Assembly: GCF_023343835.1 (NCBI RefSeq)
Contig: NC_064447.1
Coordinates: 4,666,001 to 4,730,000 of the forward strand
Length of the DNA: 64,000 bases
From: Lagopus muta
Taxonomy: Eukaryota; Chordata; Aves; Galliformes; Phasianidae
Direction: 5' to 3'
In this document: positions 40,204 through 50,130 of the stretch, piece after piece
How positions within the stretch are numbered: position 1 is the first letter of the stretch
How the letters are laid out: each line of letters opens with the position of its first letter
The notes under the pieces: model-generated
The model's input: the letters and a program-made list of their open reading frames with translations, nothing else
Told to the model about the DNA's origin: nothing
The model's database searches: none
Program-made: the position numbers and the translations under genes

Positions 40204-40235
40204 ATTCTGTGATTCTGTGATTCTGTGATTCTGTG
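40204..40235 (+). repeat. CR1 tail octamer array (ATTCTGTG)4
   Basis: Four perfect tandem copies of the CR1 3'-terminal octamer, the sequence thought to be recognised by CR1 reverse transcriptase when priming. Its perfect state supports a recent insertion. Confidence 0.95.
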
Positions 40236-40519
40236 AAAGCGTGCATGCCACTGTAACTTAGAAGGTAGTGACTGCAAATCCTTGAAAACAGTGCTTGCTT
40301 AACCAGAATATTATCGAACTTCAACATCAGTAATATGGCGTACTGAAAAACTTTTCATCGTATACAAATAACAACAACAAAAAGATTAATGTACATGGGT
40401 TTTAACCTCATTTATATTCAGTGACATATTGGATTTATATTGGCTGGCTTCTGTGAATATTCAAACAAGTAATGCTGCCTAAACAGTAAATTTTAAGTGA
40501 CATCAGGAAGTTTTTATGC
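40236..40519. other. Spacer between two tail-to-tail CR1 copies
   Basis: 284 bp of AT-rich DNA with no recognisable feature beyond a short AACAAC run near 40369-40380. Confidence 0.6.
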
Positions 40520-40965
40520 AGAATCGTGGAGTCACAGAATGGTTTAAGTTGGAAAGGACCTTAAAGATCACCACTCCCTGCCATGGGCTGGCTGCCCCCC
40601 ACCAGCCCAGGCTGCCCAGGGCCGCATCCAACCTGGCCTTAAGCACCTCCAGGGATGGGGCATCCGCAGCTTCTCTGTGCAACCTACTCCAGTGCTTCAC
40701 CAACCTATGAGAAAAGAATTTCTGCGTAATACCTAATTTAAATCTTAGTCTTCTAAGTTTAAAGTAATTCCCCCTGTCACTATCTGCCCATGTAAAAAGT
40801 CAGTCTCCCACTTGTTTCTAAGTTCCACCATGTTTCTATGATAGCAATTAGATCACAGTTTTCTAATTGCACCACAGTTTTCAACTCCTTCTGCTTATTT
40901 CCCGTGCTGCGTGCATTGGTGTAAAGGCATTTCAGCTCAAGCTTGGAAGCCTGAGTGGTCACAGT
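40520..40965 (-). mobile_element. Internally deleted CR1 LINE
   Basis: On the minus strand this copy begins with the ORF2 endonuclease N-terminus (from about 40965), jumps near 40815 to the end of the element, and finishes with the CR1 3' UTR and a decayed octamer tail (ATTCTGTGACTCCACGATTCT at 40540-40520). The downstream part reads LHREAADAPSLEVLKARLDA, the usual ORF2 end, then CTTTAAGGTCCTTTCCAAC. Almost all of the reverse transcriptase is missing. An open frame in the ORF2 phase continues upstream to about 41025, so the 5' boundary may lie further out than given. Orientation is opposite to the neighbouring young CR1. Confidence 0.9.
40780..40962 (-). pseudogene. CR1 ORF2 endonuclease N-terminal remnant
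   Basis: A 60-codon frame reading SKLELKCLYTNARSTGNKQ, then KELKTVVQLENCDLIAIIET and WW. This matches the first residues of the CR1 apurinic-like endonuclease ('CLYTNARSMGNKQEELE...YDLVAITETWW' style). After the double tryptophan the homology stops and the frame enters sequence from the 3' part of the element before a stop. The domain lacks all later catalytic residues and cannot cut DNA. The first codon shown is GTG and is not a real start. Confidence 0.88.
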
Positions 40966-43689
40966 GGAAGTCAGATGCCAAGAACTATTCTCGCTCAGAA
41001 GAGAATCAGAAACAACAGAATGAATATCAGATGCTCATAATATACACAGTTGGTGTCCAATTAATAGAGTATAAATTGGAAAGATTTTGGCAGATATTGC
41101 AGGGATGAATAAATTACAGGATTGTAACCTGTCAGCAGACAAAGGTGGTTTTAATTTCTTAAATAGTTTCCCACTCCAAAACATTCACACACCATTTTTA
41201 ATGAACAGACTCTTACCAGGTCATCTCCCATTCCAGATAGAGAGCCTTTCCTGCTGTGGTTTTAGCAATGGCAACCGATCCAGCCCCAAAGCTGAATTTT
41301 GTTTTAAACCAAGCCAGTTCTGAGGGCACTTAACTGGACATAAATCTCCCATGCGTAAAATGAAGTTTTGGAGGCCGCAGTTCTCCTGGTCAGCTCTCTT
41401 AGGGTCACTACTACAGGCATCAGTGGTGGCAGCAAAAGGACTCATGACACGAGGCCTCCATTAATTGTGTTTCTTGAGATATATTCCCAATAAGGTGCTG
41501 TAGTGAGTGAGAGTTCTCACTGCTGCTCTTGTTTTTGTTGCAGCAGAACTTTTCCTCTCCACACCTTTTAATCCATAGAACTCCAAATCCCCTCTCCCTG
41601 CTGCAGTCTATGTGTCTGTGTGTGTGCTGTCTTCCTCTACAAACACCGGGGCTGTTGGACTTGAGGTCCCACACAAGATTTTCAAATTTGGCAAATACAG
41701 TCCTGCTACGTTTGGGAGCAGGAAATAGTTTGTGATTCCAGAAACCGTCGGTGTTTTGTTTCCTTACGGATGCACTGTTTCGAAATCTGTGAACGTATTT
41801 AAGATGATGAAGGCAGATGCATCAATATTGAAGCTGTGGGCTGTAGAGGTTCCATCTCTCAGATTCCCACTGATGATAGAGTTCAGGGGTGTGGTGTTAC
41901 CTCACAGCAGTGCTGTGGGATGCTGACTCTGAGCAGGTATGGGAATGTCAGAGGATTATCTATGAGGAAATGTGGTAGAATGTCCATGCAGGAAGCGCAT
42001 AAAGAGAGGAAGAGAATTAAGTCTTCTCTTACGGGAATGAAATGCGAGGTTCATAATGTGCAGGTATTTACTTATGTAAAATAATGAAGATAAGGTCCAG
42101 ACTCTTTCAAAGAGTAATTATAGGCTGAATACTTAAACCAAGTAGTTAGATAGAAGATGCAAGTTAATGTTTCTAAATGTGCCAACAACATAAAGGGATC
42201 TTCAGTGAGTAGTTGTGGTCAGAACTTTCGTTTTTTGTCTATTCCAAAAGAGCAACCAGTATACCGTTGATGCTGACTGCAAAGTAGTGCAAGGGGGAGG
42301 TGAGGATTGAAAACAGAAGGTCGATTTATTATTCTATACTATGAAAATTATAGTGTAGTCTGGGATGATAACCAAAAAGGCTATAAATAGGTTTTCATTC
42401 TGTTTCCAGGGGTCAGTAATCATACCCTCTTTTCTTAATATAATTTGTAAATGGCTCCATCTACCACTGCTGACATGTCACTTGTTCCTGCAGCACTAAC
42501 GTTGCCACGCTGATCATTCAGATTTTCTGGAAGTGGCCTTAACTTTTGATGACAGTTAGGAGCTGCTGAATTCCAGGAAGGCTGGTTCAGCGCTGAAAGA
42601 TATAGAGGGAAACAGATGCTAGGGAAAACTTTTGTGAGAGGGTGAAAGTATGAAATTAAGCAAAGGACCCCTTGCTGGTCAAATCCATCTCACGTTAGCT
42701 CTGAAATCCAGTTAAAGGAATTCTTGCTGTTCTCATCAACGTTAAGACTGATGAAGCCCATGGAATTTGTTCTGCAATATAATGTTCTCAGTTGTAGTAT
42801 TCTGAAATGTGTGTTATGATGCACTTTTGAACGTAAAAATATCTTCCTGGAAAATAAAAATACCTAAGAGGAAATGGAAATGATAGTGTTTACATTCTGA
42901 GACTAAATATACTAGTAGCATGTCATATGTACAGGGCATTCCATCTTCAGAACTTTAATGATCGCAAAAGTTGTAAGGCAAAGAAGGATCAAACCTAAAC
43001 AGTTTGGACTGTAAAGCTGATTTGAATCATGCCAGTATGACAACTTCTGTACGTTTCAGTAGACCAGACTGAGCCTCAGATATCTTCTTGTTAGTCATCA
43101 GTTGTAAAATTCTTTCGTTTATGAGAACTTACGTATATCTATAGCTTAAGATTCAGGATCTGTGATCTTTCCATTTATGTCAGTGTAATCTTGATTTGCT
43201 AAGATTATACTAGATTTAGATCAAATGGTCTATATTAATCCACACTTAATGACATGTCTCAGGGATGTACTTTCTCTGGAAAATTATGATCATAGGTTAG
43301 CTATAGACTGCATATGAGCTGCTTGTGCAGAATGTGAATTTGTTACTTTTGTTAATATCTCTAGTTGTTGTGTGCTTGGTTTTCAGCCCAGTGGGCTATG
43401 CCCACACACACTGGTTAATGGGGCAGCTGTTATTTAATGGCCACTGTTTGTTTTGCCTCAGAAGCACAGTGCTATTTTCCCACTTGTCTGCTGTGTTTAA
43501 TTGTTTGTTACTCAGAGGAACACTTCCATCTGACTCAGGCTCTAAACATTTTAATATGCTGAAGGTTAACGCTGAAAAAGTTAAGTTTCTTTTTTAATGA
43601 AAAAGGAAACCCATATCTGCTTCTCAGGAGGGCTTCATCTCCAACAGCCAACATGTATTAACAATTATCCTTTGGAGGGAAAAGCTGTC
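40966..43689. other. Low-copy non-coding stretch
   Basis: No gene recognised. The first part (40966-41025, perhaps to about 41450) could be the 5' end of the minus-strand CR1, because the frame before the endonuclease stays open to a TGA at about 41025, but I cannot recognise ORF1 or 5' UTR sequence. The remaining short frames show no family features. Confidence 0.5.
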
Positions 43690-43825
43690 TAATTACTCTA
43701 TTACCTCAAGAGCAGAGCACTCACCTGGGAAGCCACTAGATCAAGGTTCAGGTCCCATCACTGCCTTTGATATTAATTTATGACTTGGCATGTGTGTCTG
43801 ATAATGAAAATAATGATCTGCTTTA
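43690..43825 (+). mobile_element. Ancient tRNA-derived CORE-SINE relic (MIR-like)
   Basis: The head looks like a decayed tRNA: an A-box-like AGAGCAGAGCACTCACC near 43710-43726 followed, at normal tRNA spacing, by a B box GGTTCAGGTCC at 43745-43755 (10 of 11 to the consensus GGTTCRANNCC). Next comes CACTGCCTTTGATATTAA and TATGACTTGGCA, which aligns well with the CORE region of MIR-type SINEs ('CTCTGCC...GTGACCTTGGGCA'), then an ATAATGAAAATAATGAT stretch like the A/T-rich part downstream. No folded, functional tRNA is possible. Such SINEs are shared by amniotes and are rare and very decayed in birds. Exact family (MIR, AmnSINE-like or a sauropsid tRNA SINE) is unsettled. Confidence 0.55.
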
Positions 43826-46800
43826 AAGAGCTAAGACAGCTGCAGATTGGATTGATTCTAGCATTTCAGTAGATTTTTCTTCATTTAAAAAAAAAGAGGG
43901 TTTCACACCGTTCCAAACTATTTTTAGAATGCAAAGTAGAAAAAGGTGTTACTCAAGCATTCCAGTTGTGTACATGGAACTCGATTTCAGAAAACAAGGA
44001 GGAAGAAAAACTTGGAGTTTCCTCTTCTGTTCATTCAGTCAAATATACCTGCCAATTTGGTAATGTTTTCCTAGCAATCTCTATCTTATTAAAATTAGAC
44101 CTTTCTTGGTCCCGTTACAAAGAAGGCTTGTATTAGTTGTTAGTTTGTCAACAGCCTGTGACTTATTCTAAGAAAAACTAGAGCTTATGAATTTCTCACA
44201 ACTACATTAGCTTGTGCACAGTCAACTCTGTTGCATAAACATTTTCTTTCCAATAGATTCATTAGGCCTTGAAATCTTTCTTGTTCCGCCTAGTGGTTAC
44301 AGATATTCTTTTGACACATCATCTGAACGTCTTCCTCTAGAGAGAAATAGGTACGTCTTTGCTGAGTGAGTCACGGCCAGTGATTTCACATCTTCTGCTG
44401 TTATAGTGTTCATCTGTTAACTTCACGTTCATGTAACTGAGTTGCCATTCAGGACTCTGGGGTGTGATGTGTGTTGAAAGGAAATGGAAGGGAAGAGTCC
44501 ATTTGCTCAGAAACGTTCTTCGAAACATTTAGTTTCTACACTTAGCTATGAGACAATTTAGAGGAACATGCAGTGTGAAGATTTTAGTTTGTCAGTCCTT
44601 TGGCAGCAGGACTTTGTGGCAATTTTTGGTGCTAGTGATGTTTATAAAGAACAAGTCTCCCGGGCACTAACACGGTACAAATGAAATTGGTAATCATTAC
44701 GCAGTAGAGCTTTCATGAATGGAACTGTCCTTTCTTTTCTATCCTGAATTAGATTTCAGCTAGATATCCCGAATGAGCCATTGTGAGATAAGTGAAGGCA
44801 GAAAAATAATCTGCTTTGGTGATATCTTTGCACTGATATTTTTAAAGTTCAGGCAGTACAGCTACTGTCATCTTTAAATGATAGACATATATTCAACAAA
44901 ATATTTGATAACGGACGTACAAATAGTGAAATTTCTGTTTATGAAATGTAAACCAGAGGCAATAATCCAAGTATTCTCTGTCTTTTTATAACTACAGTAT
45001 TTAATAATTTAAAAAGGCATTTCAATAAGTTCACTTTTCAAACAAGGTCGGGTATTAAATAAGAATTACATCTTGCAGAACTGTAAGAAGTTATTTTGTT
45101 ATTTATACAGTCATTAATATTACTGAAAAGATCTGTTCCACTAATAATGATTAGATAGATGAGCAAATTCGTCCAGCTCCTGAGTTGTTAAATGCCACTG
45201 ACTACTCCAGGCCAAAACAGACCTGCTGAAGCGAAGGCTTGAAATGGCATAGTGGTGATTCAGGCTTGAAAAAAAACCTACCTAATTTGGCTGTACAGCT
45301 GAAGTGATGCAGTGACTGCAATGGGCAGGTGAGTAACAAACTTCAGTATTTCTGAATACCGAAGAACATTAACCTGCCCCTTTCTTTTGATTGGCCTCCC
45401 TGAAAAAAAAAAACAAACTATATTAAAAACTATAAGCACTTATGTGTCCTGGTGAGGATCTGATGTTATAGAGAATGAAGTCTGAATATATGCTGAACTA
45501 GGAGTCAGTAGTAGTATCTATGCAGTCAATAAGTATATGACAAGCCTGAGATTAAAAAAGGTCCTGTAACTGATGGGGAATGTGCAAGTTGACATGGAGT
45601 GAACTGAGTGATTGTGTATAGATAAACATCATGACTTGTTATGTTTAGGCTGAAGTTACTGAAGGAATAGACATCTCTCTTTGGCCAAAACTTACCGTTG
45701 GAAAATTCAGTTGAAGCCAACAGGTTTTGGAATACCCTTACAACTTTAATGATCTGTTAATATAGGAGTATTGGAAGAAACTCATTTGCATATCTAAGTT
45801 CTGCAGTAATGTCTCTTTAGGTAATTTTGGTTCTTTATTTCACCAAGATTTCAAAATATGTTTGTAGTTGGCAACTCAGCAGCTTCCAAAATTGACATTC
45901 AGAGTTCTCATAAAGCTTAAACCATACAGGAGAGTAAAATAATGTGTACCTAAAAAAGCAAACAAAAAATTAAAACCCCAGAAATTAAAATTATGCATTT
46001 TGTAAACCTTTATCTAGTTATTTACTAATACTGAGTGGTTAACACAGTTTGATCTATTCAAAAGAGATCTATAGTATTTGGTATATATTGTACTAATGTC
46101 TACAGAGTCCATTAACCAAGTTTGCCAGAGCTTGTATGGGCATAATGCAGCATCTGACAGTAGGAGTCACTGCAAATCACTTGTTCATCCAGAAGTAATT
46201 TCTGCCTTGCTCACACTCCTGTAGAGGAATATCAACCAGATGTGAAAGCTCTCATTAAATGCCTGGGCCGCAGATCGCAAAATACAGAAATACAAGTTGT
46301 AAGGAGAACTTGCATCTTGACTGCCATGCCCTCTTCTCTGCATTCAGTCAACTTCAAATCTTTCCACCGTGTTCAAGAAAAAGCTTAAATCAAAGAAAGC
46401 AAAAAGGTGAGGCACAGAAGTCCTTTCAATTGATATCCCTTCAGCCTCCTTCACAAGAAAACCTTTTTTTTTTCTTCTGCAAATAAAATGAATTACCAAC
46501 TACTTTCCAGAAGAAGATTATATTAATTATATTCTTCCTTCACATTTTTTGTGTCTACCATGGTAAAGTTTACCCGTGAGTTCTGTTAAAAGCCAAAAGG
46601 TATTTTATTCTCATCTTCTGTCTTGTTCCAGCTCTGTTAAGTACTTACGGCAGAACTGCTCCTCCAGCTGATCCTGTCCTGGGTCAGCTCCTCTGCTTTG
46701 TTAACACTGTTGATCTGTAAAGCTGCTCCTCTGTTGTGCCTTGAAGAATCCTTCTGGGTCAGCTTCTTTTATTTCACGGTGTGTTTGACAAGGCAAGTGT

Positions 46801-47067
46801 GTTTAAGGGGCCTTTTCCAGTGCTAACCACATGACACCGGTGTGTTTTAGTTACACTTCCTCTACTATCTCAAAGCTTTTCATTTAGCCTAATCACTGTT
46901 ATCTGAATTTTTTGTCTCAGGACTAGCTGAAAAATACCAAGCACCCTGATAACTCCTTGATCCTTTGTGGTATACTCCTAAGGATGGCATATGCATTCCA
47001 GCAATGCGTGAGTAAGGTTTCCAGTACCACCAGTGAGACCTTCCCAGCAGGCTGCCACTGGTTGCCC
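43826..47067. other. Low-copy non-coding stretch
   Basis: AT-rich DNA with no gene or recognisable transposon; short chance frames only (for example 44337-44528 minus, 45526-45720 minus). An A9 run lies at about 45404-45412. Confidence 0.6.
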
Positions 47068-47120
47068 TGACCTAGGAGTCACTGCAGAATAATCTCAGTT
47101 TACTGACTTGTAAAATGTTC
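47068..47120 (+). mobile_element. MIR-type SINE CORE relic
   Basis: The segment reads TGACCTAGGAGTCACT, then ATAATCTCAGTTTACTGACT and TGTAAAATG. This follows in order the conserved central part of MIR ('TGACCTTGGGCAAGTCACTT...CCTCAGTTTCCTCATCTGTAAAATGGG'), with several mismatches. The tRNA-like head and the LINE-like tail are not recognisable, so only the CORE portion survives. Confidence 0.5.
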
Positions 47121-48793
47121 CCTAAATGCTGCACTTTTTATAGCTTTTACTTTCAGAACGATGGGATCATCCAGGGTCAAACTGATTTTCATGACCTTTG
47201 TTTTTCACTTCTAGGATTCATTTGTTTAGTAAGTCTGACTGGACTGCTGATCTATTGCTGCACTCCATTTATTGATGAGAAATCTCCCTTTGCAGGCACA
47301 TATGACAAAAGTACAGTACAGCAAAGGTCTCCATTGCTGGCAATTCTCCTGCAAAATACAGTTTTGAATCTCAGCTGTTAAGCAGCATTGTAAGTTTAGA
47401 AATATTTTTCTGCTCCCAGTTGAGCTTCTTTAGCTTTATGGTTAGTAGCCTAGGTGCAAAATTGCAGAATACATAGACATACTGGAGATTCACATGGATG
47501 GTAAGCTGAACTATTTAGCCACTCCTACGCTCATTATCTTTACACACTTAGGTGAATATGCTTGAAACTCATACCGTGTCACACTTCTGTTGCTGTGTTG
47601 ATAATTATTAGTTGATTACATATACATTCTTTTAAATGCTCCCCTGTATTAATTCTGTCCTGCTAATTACTAATTAATTGAACTTTAAAGTCCTCACAGG
47701 TTGGTTCAGGCTTGGCAAAGTTCCCTAAAGATTGCCTGCAAAGTTTATTTGAACTAAAAAAAAAAAAAAGAATAATTTGCTGATAACCCCAGCTAAGCAG
47801 ACATTCTTGGCAGAATACATGTTCTTCCTGCAACTGGCAGGAACCAGAAATGTCATGAATAGATTTTTTCATATTTCAGATTTCCATTTCTTACACATAG
47901 TCCAGCCTGAAGCTGAAGAGAATGTTATTAAATTTAAATGCTTTCCTTCTTGTCTACAATGCTGGCTTGACAGCAGTGGAAAATAATTTTGTCTATTTAT
48001 CCACATAAGTACTGCGTCCACTCAGAGAAAACACAGGGGATCAGCGTCAGAGTCAAGAAGATACTTTGCCCTCCGTTTTCAATTTGGCTTTTGTAAATTG
48101 CAGAGTGCAGCTGCAAGGTGCTGGCATGTACTTATCTAATACCTTAAGAGACAAATGAAGGACAATTACATTATAAACATGGGATGGATTTGAAGAGGAT
48201 ATATAGAATTAATGCTGTTGTGGGAGTTCTGAGCAGCCTGCAAGGCCCAACATTCATTCTCTAATCTGATATTAGCTTCCCCCATTTCTTAGCAGGCCCT
48301 AAGAGAGCTGCCAATGGATCAGAGGAGGCTAGACATTCAGAGCTTCTCAAATCATTTTCAATAGCCTTGCCTGAGTTTTGTGGAGACAGCAAGCCAGGTG
48401 GAATTTTCCATTTTCTGGCTTTCCAAATAAGAGCAGTCCTACTTTTGACTCTGGTTTTATATAACCAACAAAAATGACAGATAGCCTTGAATTTGGAAGA
48501 TTACATTGGCCTGTTCTCAGCAGAAATGTTCTGTCATCATTGACGTATGTGTTTAAATGAGCACTGAAGTGTGAATGGCCATCTGTCCGGGAAGTACGAG
48601 AGATCCTGATTACTAAAATGAAACCACAAAAAAGCCTTGTGCTTAGCAGCAGCAGTAAACACAAAGGCAGAAAGAGCTCTTTTCACACTGCAGATATTTA
48701 TAGTAGATAGATGATTATAACTCAGCAATTGCCTGGACTCCCTGCCCCATATTTTCTAAATATGTTCAGTTCCAGTTTGTTTTTTTTTTTTTT

Positions 48794-48851
48794 AATATTG
48801 AGCTTTCAATATTTGCATCTTTTGTAAAAACAAACAAAAAGATGCAATATT
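48794..48851. repeat. Two overlapping, mutually exclusive hairpins
   Basis: AATATTGA (48794-48801) pairs perfectly with TCAATATT (48806-48813) across a 4-nt loop. The right arm also belongs to a second stem: GCATCTTTT (48815-48823) pairs with AAAAGATGC (48837-48845), extended after a one-base bulge by AATATT (48808-48813) with AATATT (48846-48851). The central AATATT can serve only one stem at a time. Seen directly; function unknown. Confidence 0.8.
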
Positions 48852-49256
48852 TTCCCTGTCAGAAGTAGTTGCTTTTTGAGGGGATGTTGTTTGTTTTCTC
48901 ACGAAGAGATGTGCTGTGCTTTGTAAGGCTCTCAGCTGGAACGTGCTCTAACTTCAAATGAAGATTCGCACCTCCATTTCCTCATGATTGCTGTACAGCA
49001 AGACTGAAGGCTATTCCTGGGTGCATCTACCCCGGTAGGCCTGAAAAACTTCCTAAGGAAAGGCTTTTGAAAAATCTATAGAGATTTCGATCTTTAGGAG
49101 GTTGCTGTATCTGATTCAGACTGATTTTTGGCTGTGAGTGAAAAAGTTTTCAGTGGCATAGCAGTGGAACTGGGCTGGGGCTCCACACTAATTTCAGTGT
49201 TAGTAAAAGCTCCTTACCAAAGAGATTCTGAAAATTACAGTTTCTGATATTTAACC

Positions 49257-49291
49257 ACTGTTTTATCAAGCAATTTTTTTGATAAAACAGT
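49257..49291. repeat. Perfect 13-bp hairpin, 9-nt loop
   Basis: ACTGTTTTATCAA (49257-49269) is exactly complementary to TTGATAAAACAGT (49279-49291). This is the longest perfect short-loop stem I found in the window. Confidence 0.9.
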
Positions 49292-49859
49292 AACATGTAA
49301 TCTTAAAAATTCACAGCCATGTTGGCTGCTCTCTAAGGTTTACATGGCGCTGAAGAAATCTCTTGTCACTGCCTCTTCAGCCATCAGTTGGACATCTTTT
49401 TAGAATTCTCACCTGCCTTCTTGACAGGATCAAAGCAGTTTTTGTCTTTCTGCATTTGCGTCCTTCGTTGCTTCTTGTAAATACTTTTTTTGTGTGCATA
49501 TTGTTACAAAGATACACGAGGGGTCGGTTTCATACAGACAAGTACACTGTTAACTTCCTGAGTCTGCCCTGGTACTTTCCCTGTGTTAAATTTAAGCAAC
49601 AAATACAAGCACGTAAATCAGCAGATGGAGATGTGTGATGTTTGTAGGTAAGCCTCTACACAATTTTCATTTTCTTTAAAGCATGCTTCCACATAGCGGG
49701 GCTCTCTGGAAGGCACCAAGTCTCTGTGGAAAAGTGAAGAGATAATTAGACAGCAGAATATAACTGCAATTTATTTTATTTTTGACTTTGCAGTTTAAAA
49801 AGCACCTCAGACAGAAAAATATGTGGGAAGCCAATTAAAGCAAGGCCGTTTTTTTTCCT

Positions 49860-50130
49860 CCTTTTTGTTGGGTGGATGGTTCAGAGAGCACAGCAGCTTT
49901 GTGGTCCTATTTATTTATTTATTTTGAGTGTAATCTGAGGAAATGAACCATGAAACACAATTAATGAAATAGCTGTGCTGAATCACATAAACTGGTGTCT
50001 GCACAGCTGCCACTCATGTCACAAATGCATCTCGCACCTAATGTCCACCAGGAGAGTCATTAGCCAGCCGCCTTTGTGGAGGGCCTCCTGTGCTTTAATT
50101 TCAGTACATAATAGAGTGGGGAGCTGAGTG
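49860..50130. other. Candidate conserved non-coding element
   Basis: A block with (TTTA)n, an ACACAATTAATGAAA homeodomain-like core, and several CANNTG E-box-like sites next to GC-richer text. No gene or transposon is seen. Proposed from texture alone. Confidence 0.2.

Larger units (their letters stand above)
39507..40235 (+). mobile_element. Young 5'-truncated CR1 LINE
   Basis: The unit starts abruptly inside ORF2 at GGTTGGGGGATGACC and runs through the reverse-transcriptase C-terminus, a stop at 40138-40140, a short 3' UTR (GGGGGTTGGACTCGATGATC, then TCCCTTCCAACCCC) and four perfect tail octamers ATTCTGTG at 40204-40235. The coding part has no stop or frameshift over about 200 codons and the tail is undecayed, so the copy is young by CR1 standards. 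It lies tail-to-tail with the CR1 at 40520-40965, 284 bp away. No obvious target-site duplication is seen, as usual for CR1. Confidence 0.97.

Noticed and set aside
48961-49010. MIR-like CTCCATTTCCTCATGATTGC
   Set aside because: A short match without the flanking CORE sequence; too weak.
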